Shown: positions 36,711 to 47,613 of the stretch, in pieces
How positions within the stretch are numbered: position 1 is the first letter of the stretch
Layout: each line of letters opens with the position of its first letter
Assembly (NCBI GenBank): GCA_000690595.2
Contig: JHUT02000002.1
Span: forward strand, 146,843-210,842
Source: Natrinema mahii
GTDB taxonomy: Archaea; Halobacteriota; Halobacteria; Halobacteriales; Natrialbaceae
DNA length: 64,000 bases
Direction of reading: 5' to 3'
Position numbers and translations under genes: made by a program
The notes under the pieces: model-generated
Databases searched by the model: none
The model's input: only the letters and a program-made list of their open reading frames with translations
What the model was told of the DNA's origin: nothing

Positions 36711-37376
36711 CTACACGTCGATCGGTCGATCGGCCGAGACGTAGTCGACGCCCCGCCGATCGAGCAGGCGCGCCGTCGGTGCCCGCTCGACCGTCCAGGC
36801 GTGGACCTCGAGGTCGACCACCTTCGCCCGCGGGACGATCCCGGTCGCCAGACACCGAACGCGGTTCGCGCCGAGTGCGGCGCAGTCGAGTTCCACCGCC
36901 GTCGTCACCGGCGTCTCGAGGCGGTGGCTGGCCAGCAGTCCGATCGGCTGGCCCGGGTCGCGCTCCCGGACCGTCCGCAGTTCGTCGGGTAGAAAGGAGG
37001 TAACGACGACCCGGTCGGAGTGGTCGGCCCGGTCGACGGTCGCGAGAACGTCGGCGGCGAGGCCGCGCTCTTTCAGTTCGATGTGGACTTCGACCGTCGG
37101 CGGGACGGCCGCGAGTACGGCGGCGAGCGTCGGGATCCCCTCGCCGGTCCCGCGGACGGACCGGTCGGCGAGCGCCTCGAGCGGGAGGGCCGAAACGGTA
37201 CCGGTGCCGTCGGTGACCCGGTCGATCGTCTCGTCGTGAACGACGACGAGTTCCCCGGTCCCACAGCGGCGCACGTCGACCTCGACGGCGTCGGCGCGGG
37301 CTGCCGCGGTGCGGACCGCGCCGATCGTGTTCTCGGGCGCGACCGCGGCGAACCCTCGGTGGGCGATACAGCGCAT
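36711..37376 (-). CDS. Glycerophosphodiester phosphodiesterase
   Basis: The protein has 221 residues with the GDPD barrel: MRCIAHRGFAAVAPENTIGAV with the catalytic His-Arg and Glu, VEVDVRRCGTGELVVVHDETIDRVTDGTG with metal ligands, and C-terminal HAWTVE. Cytosolic (no signal peptide). It releases sn-glycerol-3-phosphate or a related alcohol from phosphodiesters; in archaea substrates from glycerol-based lipids are plausible. ATG 37376. Confidence 0.92.
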   Translation of the reverse strand: MRCIAHRGFAAVAPENTIGAVRTAAARADAVEVDVRRCGTGELVVVHDETIDRVTDGTGTVSALPLEALADRSVRGTGEGIPTLAAVLAAVPPTVEVHIELKERGLAADVLATVDRADHSDRVVVTSFLPDELRTVRERDPGQPIGLLASHRLETPVTTAVELDCAALGANRVRCLATGIVPRAKVVDLEVHAWTVERAPTARLLDRRGVDYVSADRPIDV

Positions 37377-37557
37377 AGCGGTCGATCGTCGCCCAGCGGC
37401 TTCAGTCGGTCGCCGGGTCGCAGCCGTCGGATCCGCGGAGAGTCACCGAGATCGGCCCAAAGCACTTAGCAAGTATCGTTAAAAGAACTGCCTGACTAGC
37501 TGAGAACGACCGCTGGACCGGGCGGGACATCGACGCCCGATCAGTTCTGATCTACGC

Positions 37558-37992
37558 ATGAGAGGCCAACGTGACGACACGGTCGACGTCCTCCTCGTCG
37601 CGGACGACGACGAGACGACGAGACGTATCGAAGCCGAGTTCGACGACGTCGCCGTCGAAACGTCGGTCCGGGTCGTGACCGACGGGACCGAGGCGCTTCG
37701 AATCCTCACCGACTCGCCGGCCGGCCCCGATCTCGTCTTGCTGGACCGGCACCTGTCGCGAACCGACGGCCTCGAACTGCTCGAGGCGCTCGCCGACGAG
37801 GCGGCACTGGGACGGTGTCCCGTCCTCGTGCTGGCCCGGCCGGGGGATTCGGAGGCGATCCGCGAGAGTTACCGACTCGGCGCGAACGCTTCCCTCGAGA
37901 AGCCGACGGACGCCGAGGGGTACACCGAGCTGGTCGAGGTGGTCGCGGACTTCTGGTTCAGGCGCGCGGCCCTGCCGGTGGGCGACGGCTAA
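37558..37992 (+). CDS. Response-regulator receiver-domain protein
   Basis: The protein has 144 residues, a single receiver domain with no output domain. Phospho-acceptor Asp63 (VLLDRHLS), acidic pocket near Asp16-18 (VADDDE) and conserved Lys115 (SLEKPTD) are all present. It may act as a phosphorelay shuttle or be controlled by a distant histidine kinase, since none is adjacent. ATG 37558. Confidence 0.9.
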   Translation: MRGQRDDTVDVLLVADDDETTRRIEAEFDDVAVETSVRVVTDGTEALRILTDSPAGPDLVLLDRHLSRTDGLELLEALADEAALGRCPVLVLARPGDSEAIRESYRLGANASLEKPTDAEGYTELVEVVADFWFRRAALPVGDG

Positions 37993-38161
37993 GACCGCTG
38001 GACGGAACGACGCGGAGATCGGTCGCTCCGCTGCGGCCGTCGCCGGTAGGGACGGCCGCGAATCCACGACCGACGTCGTATCGACTTTCGTCCAACGACC
38101 CTGCGAGTCGCCGCCGCTCGCAGCCCCGCCTTTGATGCGACAGGGTCACACACCCATCCGT

Positions 38162-38896
38162 ATGTCACCCGACACCGATTTCGAGGTCGATTTCGGGGGG
38201 ACCGTCGCAGTGATCACCGGCGCGAGCGGCGCGCTCGGCAGCGCCGCCGTCGATCGCTTCCGCGAGGCCGGCGCGACCGTCTGTGCGGTCGACGTGATCG
38301 CGCCCGACGACGAGGACAGCCTGCTCGAGCGCGACCCCGCCGACGAACCGGCACTTGACTTCTACGAGGCGGACCTGACCGACGAGGACGAGGTCGCGGC
38401 GCTGATGGACGCGATCGTCGACGACCACGGGCGGATCGACCACCTGCTGAACGTCGCCGGGACGTGGCGCGGCGGCGACCACATCGAGGACACCGACCTC
38501 GAGGAGTTCGACCTCCTCCTGAACGTCAACCTGAAGACGGCCTTTCTCGCCGCGAAACACGCCCTGCCCCACCTGCAGGAAACCGAGGGGGCGATCGTCG
38601 GGATCAGCGCCCGCTCCTCGCTCGAGGGCGGCGAGGGCGACGGCCCCTACCGGATCACCAAGGCCGGCATCCGACTGCTGACGGAAACGTTGGCCGAGGA
38701 GAACCGCGGGACGGTGCGGGCAAACTGCGTCATGCCGAGCGTCATCGACACCCCGATGAACCGCGAGATGATGCCCGACGCCGATCACGACGCGTGGGTC
38801 GACCCGCTCGAGATCGCCGACGTGATGGCGTTTCTCTGTAGCGACGCCGCGGCGGTGACAAGCGGCGCTGCGGTGCCAGTGTACGGCGAGGCCTGA
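38162..38896 (+). CDS. Short-chain dehydrogenase/reductase
   Basis: The protein has 244 residues with the SDR fold: GGTVAVITGASGALGSAAVDRF (dinucleotide loop), NVAGTWRGGDHIEDTDLEEFD, and a catalytic tyrosine-lysine in PYRITKAGIRLL. ISARSS supplies the usual Ser. NAD(P)-dependent oxidoreductase; substrate unknown. ATG 38162 is close to the fold; the in-frame ATG at 38132 is not needed. Confidence 0.9.
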   Translation: MSPDTDFEVDFGGTVAVITGASGALGSAAVDRFREAGATVCAVDVIAPDDEDSLLERDPADEPALDFYEADLTDEDEVAALMDAIVDDHGRIDHLLNVAGTWRGGDHIEDTDLEEFDLLLNVNLKTAFLAAKHALPHLQETEGAIVGISARSSLEGGEGDGPYRITKAGIRLLTETLAEENRGTVRANCVMPSVIDTPMNREMMPDADHDAWVDPLEIADVMAFLCSDAAAVTSGAAVPVYGEA

Positions 38897-38915
38897 TCGG
38901 CGAAAACGGAGCCGA

Positions 38916-40265
38916 TCAGCCGAGGATACCGCTGATCGCCTCGTACGCACCGATCGCGTTGAGTCCGAGGATCACGACCAGCGTGACGACGACGGGCACT
39001 CGAAGGGCCCAGATCCAGGCCGTTCCCCACCCGCCGAGGTTTCGGACCCCTTTGCCGAGTTCCTCGAGGCCGAGGTCGGTCTGGACCCAGCCGATGTAGA
39101 CGGATAACAACAGCGCGCCGAGGATGAGCAGGATGTTGTTCGCGAGTTCGTCGTAGACCGTGAGCCACGAGAGGGTCCCGTCGTACGCGACGGGAGCGCC
39201 GAAGAGGAATATGGCGGTCCCGATGAGAAGCGTCGCCGGGATGCGATCGACGCCGCGTTCGTCGATCAGGTAGGAAACGACGACTTCCATGATACTGATC
39301 GCGCTCGAGAGCGCCGCGATGGTGACGGTACCGAAGAAGACCGCCCCGAGGACGCTGCCGAACGGAATGTTGCTAAACGCCTGCGAAAGCGCGATGAAGA
39401 TGAATCCCGGACCGTCGCCGATTGCGACGATGTCGGCGACGGCGAGGTCGCCGGAGAAGAGGACCGGGAACGCGACGAGACCGACGGTGAACGCGATCGC
39501 CGTGTCCAATCCGACGATGATGACGGCGTCTTTGGCGAGGTTACGATCCTCGCCGAGGTAGGACGCATAGGTGATCATCACGCCCATCCCGAGCGAGAGC
39601 GTGAAGAACGCCTGTGCGGCCGCTGCGGGTAAGATGCTCGTCCAGTTCGCGGCGATCGTACCCAGGTCGGGCGACAGATAATACGCGTAGGCTTCCCCGG
39701 CACTCGAGAGTGTGCCGGCGTAGACTGCCAGTCCGACCAGGAGGATGATGATCGCGGGAACCATCAGCTTCACGGAGAATTCGATACCGCGACGGATACC
39801 GAGCCCGACGACGGCGATGACGGCCGCCATGAAAATCGCGTGTGTGAGGACCGACGTCATGCCCCCGGTCGTCGCTCCGAACTGCGCCGCACCGTCTGCG
39901 GCGTAGCTCCCTTGCAGTCCGTAGACGGTGTACTGCAAAACCCAGCCAGCGATGACGCTGTAGTACGAGAGGATAACGAAGCCCGCGAGGACGAACACCC
40001 ACCCGATCCGCTGCCACGAACCCGTGCCGATCTGCTTGAGCGCGCCGACGGGATTCCGATCCGTGTACCGGCCGACGGTGAACTCGACCAGGATCACCGG
40101 GAACCCGATGACCGCGATCAACGCGAGGTACACGACGAGGAACGCCGCGCCGCCGAACTCGCCGACCTGATACGGGAACCGCCAGACGTTACCTAATCCC
40201 ACTGCACTGCCGACCGCAGCGAGGATGAACCCCGCTCTCGTTGCCCATGTTTCGCGTTGTGCCAT
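38916..40265 (-). CDS. Sodium:neurotransmitter symporter family (SNF) transporter
   Basis: The protein has 449 residues with about 12 membrane helices. The N-terminal signature ETWATRAGFILAAVGSAVGLGNVWRFPY is the sodium and substrate-binding helix 1 of LeuT-fold SNF transporters; GVMITYASYLGEDRN belongs to helix 6-8. The TATA box places the transcript start at about 40265, so MAQRETW is the start and the longer frame (40286) is unused. Substrate probably an amino acid. Confidence 0.93.
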   Translation of the reverse strand: MAQRETWATRAGFILAAVGSAVGLGNVWRFPYQVGEFGGAAFLVVYLALIAVIGFPVILVEFTVGRYTDRNPVGALKQIGTGSWQRIGWVFVLAGFVILSYYSVIAGWVLQYTVYGLQGSYAADGAAQFGATTGGMTSVLTHAIFMAAVIAVVGLGIRRGIEFSVKLMVPAIIILLVGLAVYAGTLSSAGEAYAYYLSPDLGTIAANWTSILPAAAAQAFFTLSLGMGVMITYASYLGEDRNLAKDAVIIVGLDTAIAFTVGLVAFPVLFSGDLAVADIVAIGDGPGFIFIALSQAFSNIPFGSVLGAVFFGTVTIAALSSAISIMEVVVSYLIDERGVDRIPATLLIGTAIFLFGAPVAYDGTLSWLTVYDELANNILLILGALLLSVYIGWVQTDLGLEELGKGVRNLGGWGTAWIWALRVPVVVTLVVILGLNAIGAYEAISGILG

Positions 40266-40287
40266 GGTGTAACCCTTTCTCACCATG

Positions 40288-40297
40288 CCTTAAAACC
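40288..40297 (-). promoter_or_regulatory. TATA box of the symporter gene
   Basis: On the minus strand ggttttaagg lies 23-32 nt before the ATG at 40265, fixing the start codon of a leaderless message. Confidence 0.7.
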
Positions 40298-40612
40298 TTA
40301 CATTCGGGGACTATATTCAGTATTTTCCGCTTTCAGTGTTATCTGTCATAATTCGTTCCGCATTTGTCCACGAATCGAAAAGTACGTCACGGAATATCCC
40401 TTCACAATGGGAAGGTGTTTCACACCGGGTGGGAATCGACGCCGCCGACCCGTCCCCCCGGCCGCAGCCGAACGGAACTGCCGCCGGTCGACCGCAACCC
40501 CGTGTGATACGACAACACCCGAACCCTCATGGGAAATAATACGAGTTACAGAACGTTTTTTATTCCGGTGGCCGTTGCCACGGCCAATGAGTCGCCACGG
40601 GAGGGTTTCCCT
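40298..40612. other. Intergenic region between symporter and pccB
   Basis: About 315 bp. It holds AT-rich patches at both ends with the promoter of pccB near 40555 and a GGGAGG ribosome-binding site near 40599-40605, 8-9 nt before the pccB start. No gene or RNA was recognised in the GC-rich middle. Confidence 0.55.
40555..40564 (+). promoter_or_regulatory. TATA box of the pccB-pccX unit
   Basis: The sequence gttttttatt is centred 53 nt before ATG 40613. With a leader of about 27 nt and a GGGAGG Shine-Dalgarno site, this message differs from the leaderless genes nearby. Confidence 0.55.
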
Positions 40613-42163
40613 ATGACGATGGAAGACCGCATCGACGAACTCGAGGAACTTCGCGAAGAGGCACGCAAAGGCGGCGGCGAAGCGCGGATCGAGAAGCAAC
40701 ACGACAAGGGGAAGATGACCGCCCGCGAGCGGATCGACTACTTCCTCGACGACGGCACGTTCACGGAGTTCGACCAGCTCCGGACCCACCAGACGAGCCA
40801 GTTCGGGATGGAGGAAAAGAAGGTCCCGGGCGACGGCGTCGTCACCGGCTACGGCGAGGTCAACGGGCGAACGACGTTCGTCTTCGCCCACGACTTCACC
40901 GTCTTCGGCGGGTCGCTCGGCGAGGTTTTCGCCGAGAAGGTCTGTAAGGTCATGGACATGGCGATGGAGGTCGGCGCGCCCGTCATCGGGCTCAACGACT
41001 CCGCCGGGGCCCGCATTCAGGAAGGCGTCAAGAGCCTCGCCGGCTACACCGAGATCTTCCGCCGCAACCAGGAAGCCAGCGGCGTCGTCCCCCAGATCTC
41101 CGCGACGATGGGGCCGTGTGCCGGCGGGGCCGTCTACTCCCCGGCGATCACCGACTTCATCTTCATGGTCAAAGACACCAGCCACATGTACATCACCGGG
41201 CCGGGGGTCACCAAGACCGTCACCGGCGAGGAAGTCTCCCACGAGGAACTCGGCGGCGCGATGACCCACGCCAACAAGACCGGCGTCGCCCAGTTCGCCT
41301 GCGAGAGCGAAGAACAGGCCTTAGACGACATCAAGCGACTCCTCTCCTATCTCCCGCAGAACAACGTCGAGGACCCGCCCCGCGTCGACCCCTGGGACGA
41401 CCCCGACCGCCGCGACGAGCAACTCAAGGACATCGTCCCCCCGAGTCCCCAGAAGCCCTACGACATGACCAACGTCATCGACTCGGTGGTCGACGAGGGT
41501 TCCTTCTTCGAGGTCGCGGACAACTTCGCTCAGAACATCGTCGTCGGCTTCGGCCGCCTCGACGGTCGTTCGATCGGCCTCGTCGCCAACCAGCCACGGG
41601 TCAACGCCGGGACGCTGACCGTCGACGCCTCGATGAAGGCCTCGCGGTTCGTCCGCTTCTGTGACTCCTTTAACATCCCGATCGTCACCTTCGTCGACGT
41701 CCCCGGCTACATGCCCGGGACCGATCAGGAACATCGCGGGATCATCCGCCACGGCGCGAAGCTGCTGTACGCCTACGCCGAGGCGACCGTTCCCCTGCTG
41801 ACCGTCATCACCCGGAAGGCCTACGGTGGGGCCTACTGCGTCATGGCTTCGAAGAACCTCGGCGCGGACGTCAACTACGCCTGGCCAACCGCCGAGATCG
41901 CCGTCATGGGCCCACAGGGCGCGGTCAACATCCTCTACCGCGAGGAACTCGAGGAGGCCGACAACCCCGACGAACTCCGCGACGAACTCATCGAAGAGTA
42001 CCGCGAGGAGTTCGCCAACCCCTACACCGCGACGGACAAGGGCTTCCTCGACGACGTCATCGTCCCGACCGAAACCCGGCCGCGGCTGATCCGCGACCTC
42101 GAGATGCTCGAGACGAAACGCGAGTCGAACCCGGACAAGAAACACGGCAACATCCCGCTGTAA
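40613..42163 (+). CDS. pccB: Acyl-CoA carboxylase carboxyltransferase subunit (PccB)
   Basis: The protein has 516 residues with two crotonase-fold carboxyltransferase domains. Landmarks are [68 protein letters not shown] and, in the second half, [21 protein letters not shown] with the oxyanion-hole GG in [10 protein letters not shown]. It transfers carboxyl from biotin to acetyl- or propionyl-CoA. Followed after 1 bp by the small PccX gene. Confidence 0.95.
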   Translation: MTMEDRIDELEELREEARKGGGEARIEKQHDKGKMTARERIDYFLDDGTFTEFDQLRTHQTSQFGMEEKKVPGDGVVTGYGEVNGRTTFVFAHDFTVFGGSLGEVFAEKVCKVMDMAMEVGAPVIGLNDSAGARIQEGVKSLAGYTEIFRRNQEASGVVPQISATMGPCAGGAVYSPAITDFIFMVKDTSHMYITGPGVTKTVTGEEVSHEELGGAMTHANKTGVAQFACESEEQALDDIKRLLSYLPQNNVEDPPRVDPWDDPDRRDEQLKDIVPPSPQKPYDMTNVIDSVVDEGSFFEVADNFAQNIVVGFGRLDGRSIGLVANQPRVNAGTLTVDASMKASRFVRFCDSFNIPIVTFVDVPGYMPGTDQEHRGIIRHGAKLLYAYAEATVPLLTVITRKAYGGAYCVMASKNLGADVNYAWPTAEIAVMGPQGAVNILYREELEEADNPDELRDELIEEYREEFANPYTATDKGFLDDVIVPTETRPRLIRDLEMLETKRESNPDKKHGNIPL

Positions 42164-42164
42164 C

Positions 42165-42518
42165 ATGACCGCACAGCAACAGTCGTCGGCCGACGACCGG
42201 GCCGCCGACGCGGGCAGCGAGGGGGGCGACGGTGCGTCGACGGGCCTCGAGGCAGCCCTGCCCGGCGACGTCTCGATCGACCTGCCCGACGACGCCGACG
42301 ACGAGGAGGCCGCAGCCATCGCGGCCGCGATCGGCGCCCACCTCCACGACCACGCGCTCGCGGCCGCCGCGGCCGCCGCCGAGGGCGAGGAGACGTGGGA
42401 CGACAAGCGGTGGGCCTTCGCCGGCCGGGTCCGCGCACAGCAACACCGGACCGTCCGCGTGCCCCGCGGCGCGCCGACCGACGCGTGGTCGGCGGCGGGA
42501 CGGACCGAGCAGTTCTAG
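42165..42518 (+). CDS. pccX: PccX-type small third subunit of acyl-CoA carboxylase
   Basis: The protein has 117 residues: an acidic N-terminus, a predicted alanine-rich helix ([26 protein letters not shown]) and a C-terminal basic region [25 protein letters not shown]. The pattern is the small PccX subunit described for propionyl-CoA carboxylase of Haloferax mediterranei; it also recalls the epsilon subunit of actinobacterial enzymes. Directly after pccB with one base between. Confidence 0.8.
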   Translation: MTAQQQSSADDRAADAGSEGGDGASTGLEAALPGDVSIDLPDDADDEEAAAIAAAIGAHLHDHALAAAAAAAEGEETWDDKRWAFAGRVRAQQHRTVRVPRGAPTDAWSAAGRTEQF

Positions 42519-42591
42519 CCGTCCGCCAGCCCGTTTCCGATCGGTTCGTCGGCGAGAAAGAGCGATCTTACACCGACGGAACCGGACGGCG

Positions 42592-43746
42592 CTATTCCGA
42601 ATCCGAGCCCAGTTCGGGTTCCGGTTCGTCGTCGGTCTCGGACATGGTGATCGGCTCCTCGGCTTCCATGCCCACGTCCTGGCCCTCCTTGATCGCCCGG
42701 GCCTGCTCTTCCATCGCTTCGACGTCCATCTCGGCCTGTTCGTCGATCTCGCCGATGATGTCGGCGATGTCGTCCAGCCCGATCAGCTCGCGCGTCTCGT
42801 CGTCGAACTCGAGGCTCTCGAGGTCGGTGCCGTTGCCCTCCACGTCGCTGCCCGAGAGGTGCTTGCCGTAGCGGCCGACCAGCGAGGTGAGTTCCTGGGG
42901 CATGACGAACGTCGTCGACTCGCCCTGACCGATGTCGGCCAGCGTTTCCATCCCCTTGTCGATGACCGCACGCTCGCCCATCGACTCGGCCGAGCGAGCC
43001 CGCAGCACGGTCGAGATCGCGTCACCCTGTGATTCGAGGATCTGGCTCTGCTTTTCACCCTGGGCGCGGATGATGTTCGACTGCTTGTCCCCTTCCGCTT
43101 TCTCGACGGCGCTGCGTCGTTCCCCCTGTGCCTCGAGGATCATGGCGCGGCGGCGGCGCTCGGCGGAGGTCTGTTCCTCCATCGCGCCCTTGACGCCCGC
43201 GGAGGGGGTGACCTCGCGGACCTCGACCGATTCGACGCGGATGCCCCACTCGTCGGTGGGCTCGTCGAGTTCCTGGCGGATGCGCTCGTTGATCATCTCC
43301 CGCCGCGAGAGGGTGTCGTCGAGTTCCATGTCGCCGATCACGGCCCGCAGGGTCGTCTGGGCCAGGTTCGAGACGGCGCGCTGGTAGTCGTCGACCTCGA
43401 GGAAGGCGCGTTTGGCGTTCATCACCCGGATGTAGACGACGGCGTCGGCCGTGACCGGGGAGTTGTCCCGCGTGATGGCCTCCTGCTGGGGCACGTCCAG
43501 GGTCTGGGTCCGCATGTCGAACGTGTATATTCGCGACACGAACGGCGGGACGATGTTCAGCCCCGGCTCGAGCAGTTTGCGATACTCGCCGAAGACGGTC
43601 AGTGCGGCCCGGTCGTAGGCGTCGACGATCTCGACCATCTGCCAGACCGTGATCACCACGAGGAGCAAGACGACGGCACCGATCAGCAAGAGGGGGTCCT
43701 CGAGGACCGACTGGGTTTGCAACGGACCGGGTACGAACTCGGACAT
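42592..43746 (-). CDS. SPFH/band 7 (stomatin-like) membrane protein
   Basis: The protein has 384 residues. It has one helix near residues 18-40 (LLLIGAVVLLLVVITVW), then an SPFH domain (AALTVFGEYRKLLEPGLNIV, VTADAVVYIRV) and a coiled coil (SAERRRRAMILEAQGERRSAVEKAEGDKQSNI, read in pieces). The C-terminus is very acidic. ATG 43746 (MSEFVPG) is chosen. Convergent with pccX, it sits between the carboxylase genes. It may organise membrane domains or chaperone membrane proteases. Confidence 0.85.
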   Translation of the reverse strand: MSEFVPGPLQTQSVLEDPLLLIGAVVLLLVVITVWQMVEIVDAYDRAALTVFGEYRKLLEPGLNIVPPFVSRIYTFDMRTQTLDVPQQEAITRDNSPVTADAVVYIRVMNAKRAFLEVDDYQRAVSNLAQTTLRAVIGDMELDDTLSRREMINERIRQELDEPTDEWGIRVESVEVREVTPSAGVKGAMEEQTSAERRRRAMILEAQGERRSAVEKAEGDKQSNIIRAQGEKQSQILESQGDAISTVLRARSAESMGERAVIDKGMETLADIGQGESTTFVMPQELTSLVGRYGKHLSGSDVEGNGTDLESLEFDDETRELIGLDDIADIIGEIDEQAEMDVEAMEEQARAIKEGQDVGMEAEEPITMSETDDEPEPELGSDSE

Positions 43747-43934
43747 GCCTGAGTCAGGGGCCGTGATCGGATAACGGTTGCCCATAACTAGCATGGGTTT
43801 GCCCTGTGTGGTCGCAGTCGCCGGGTCCGACTCGGTCGGGCGGCGGTTGGGGGCCGTCAACTGGCAAAAACTGACGCGTTGTCGAACCCGTTGCGAAAAA
43901 GTAAGGTAGGGTCCTGCCGACGGTTCTCACAGGA

Positions 43935-45776
<1,842 letters not shown>

Positions 45777-45968
45777 TGCCGTCCGCGGACGAACGTCTTC
45801 GCCGAACGGCGAAGGGGGTCCCCGCCTGACGATCGATCGCACGCGACGTCGGCGAGGATCGACTTGCGCTCGTGGCCGTTTCCGATTCCTTCTCTCGGAG
45901 CCGCTCTCGGTAGTCGCCGGTAACGCGCCTCGAGCGGCGGCGAAACCGTCGCGGAGAACGAGTGTCGA

Positions 45969-47108
45969 TCAGTCGCCGGTAGAGACGCTGCGAGTATCGC
46001 CTTCGGTATCGTCCCAGGGAAGCGGGCCGTCGTAGCCCTCGGGAACGAACGGACAGAGGGGATCGCTGGCGAACGGGTCACCGGTGTGGGCGAACGCGCG
46101 CGAGCGGCTGCCGCCACAGACGTGGCGGTAGGGACAGGCCCCGCACTTGCCCGAGAGTTCGTCCCGGTCCCGGAGCGAGCGGAACAGTTCGGAGTCGCGG
46201 TAGATCTCCGTGACCGGCTGCTCGCGGACGTTGCCGGCCGACTCCGGCAGGAAGCCGGAGGGAAACACCTCGCCGGTGTGGCTGACGAAGGCGAAGCCGT
46301 CGCCCGCGACGATCCCCGTCCGTCGTTCGATGCCGTCGCCCGGTCCGGGGCCGCCGGGGCCGCCGTCCGACTCCTCGGCGTCCGCACGCCGTTGCATCGC
46401 GACCCGCCGGTACTGCGGGGCTTCGGTCGTCTTGACGCCGAACGGTTCGGTGTCGCTGACCTCGTGGAGCCACTCCATGACCGCGTCGGCCCGCTCCGGG
46501 TTGATGGGGTCGAGGACCCGTCCGCGGCCGACGGGGACGAGGAAGAAGACGCTCCACATGACGGCCCCGATCTCGGTCAACAGGTCCCGGATCGCGGGGA
46601 GTTCGTCGACCGTCTGCTGGCAGACGGTGGTGTTGACTTGAACCGGGAGCCCGGCCTCGCGGGCGTCCTTGACGGCCCTAATCGTCTCCGCGAAGCTGCC
46701 GTCCTCGCCGCGGAAGGCGTCGTGGGTCTCGGGCGAGGCCCCGTCGAGGCTGACGGCCATCCGTTTGAGTCCGGCGTCGGCCATCTCCTCGATCCGGTCG
46801 GCGGTCAGCGAGCCGGTCCCGCTGGGGGTGATCGTCATCCGCATGCCGAGGTCGTCGCCGTGGGCGATCAGTTCCGGAACGTCGTCGCGGACGAGCGGGT
46901 CGCCGCCCGAGAGGACGACCAACTGGCCATCGCCGAACGCGGCCGCGTCCTCGAGCAGCGCCTTCCCCTCGGCGGTCAAGAGTTCGTCGGGGTGACGCTG
47001 GGACTGGGCGTCGGCCCGACAGTGGTCACAGGCGAGGCCACAGGCCTGGGTGAGTTCCCAGATGAGGACGAACGGCCGTTCGGACGTGTCGAGGGTGCCG
47101 GGGCGCAT
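45969..47108 (-). CDS. Radical SAM/SPASM protein (AhbD/TIGR04053-like)
   Basis: The protein has 379 residues. The radical SAM triad is C23, C27, C30 (ACGLACDHC), preceded by FVLIWELTQ; GGDPLVRDD and MAVSLDGASPETHD are typical of the family. A C-terminal SPASM segment, GKCGACPYRHVCGGSRSRAFAHTGDPF, could bind auxiliary 4Fe-4S clusters. Such proteins are annotated either as haem synthases (AhbD) or as peptide-modifying enzymes. Divergent from the Htur_1727-like gene, 148 bp apart. Confidence 0.88.
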   Translation of the reverse strand: MRPGTLDTSERPFVLIWELTQACGLACDHCRADAQSQRHPDELLTAEGKALLEDAAAFGDGQLVVLSGGDPLVRDDVPELIAHGDDLGMRMTITPSGTGSLTADRIEEMADAGLKRMAVSLDGASPETHDAFRGEDGSFAETIRAVKDAREAGLPVQVNTTVCQQTVDELPAIRDLLTEIGAVMWSVFFLVPVGRGRVLDPINPERADAVMEWLHEVSDTEPFGVKTTEAPQYRRVAMQRRADAEESDGGPGGPGPGDGIERRTGIVAGDGFAFVSHTGEVFPSGFLPESAGNVREQPVTEIYRDSELFRSLRDRDELSGKCGACPYRHVCGGSRSRAFAHTGDPFASDPLCPFVPEGYDGPLPWDDTEGDTRSVSTGD

Positions 47109-47256
47109 GGCGACACCTCGGCACCGGCGGATCGAAAACGCGGCTCCCGTTCCCGCAGGTCGGGAAGACCGGAAGATGTTCGGGCCGGAGGCGGGGAATT
47201 CCCGTGTACTGGGAGGTCGCGCAACGGCCTTCGTTTTCGTCCCGAAGACATCGACC

Positions 47257-47613
47257 ATGGTCGAGAAAGCACGCCGCGTCCCGGTCGACAGCGACGAACG
47301 CGGGAACCCGACGCCCCAGTGGGAGGTCTTCGTCCGCAACGAGGCGGGCGATCCGATGCGCCACGTCGGCAGCGTCGCCGCGGCCAGCGCGACGGAAGCC
47401 CACGAACACGCCGCTCGCCTGTTCGGCTGGTATGCCGTCGATCTGTGGGTCTGTCCGGCGGAATCGGTCGAACGGTTCTCGACGCGAGGACTGGCTGCCG
47501 ATGCCGAGGAGCGGTCGGACGAGGAGGCCGGTGACGACGACGATACTGACGACAGTGACGAGCCCCGCGTCTACGAGGAGACGGCCGGCGCGTCGGAGGT
47601 GAACAGCCTGTGA
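47257..47613 (+). CDS. Htur_1727-family radical-SAM partner protein
   Basis: The protein has 118 residues. It starts MVEKARRVPVDSDERG, has the conserved blocks WEVFVRNEAGDPMRHVGSVAAASATEAHEHAARLFGW (read in parts) and DLWVCPAESVERFSTR, then a highly acidic tail. Family name recalled as Htur_1727 rSAM-partnered candidate RiPP. It could be a precursor, a binding partner or a scaffold for the SAM enzyme downstream, to which it is joined by a 4 bp overlap (GTGA). Confidence 0.78.
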   Translation: MVEKARRVPVDSDERGNPTPQWEVFVRNEAGDPMRHVGSVAAASATEAHEHAARLFGWYAVDLWVCPAESVERFSTRGLAADAEERSDEEAGDDDDTDDSDEPRVYEETAGASEVNSL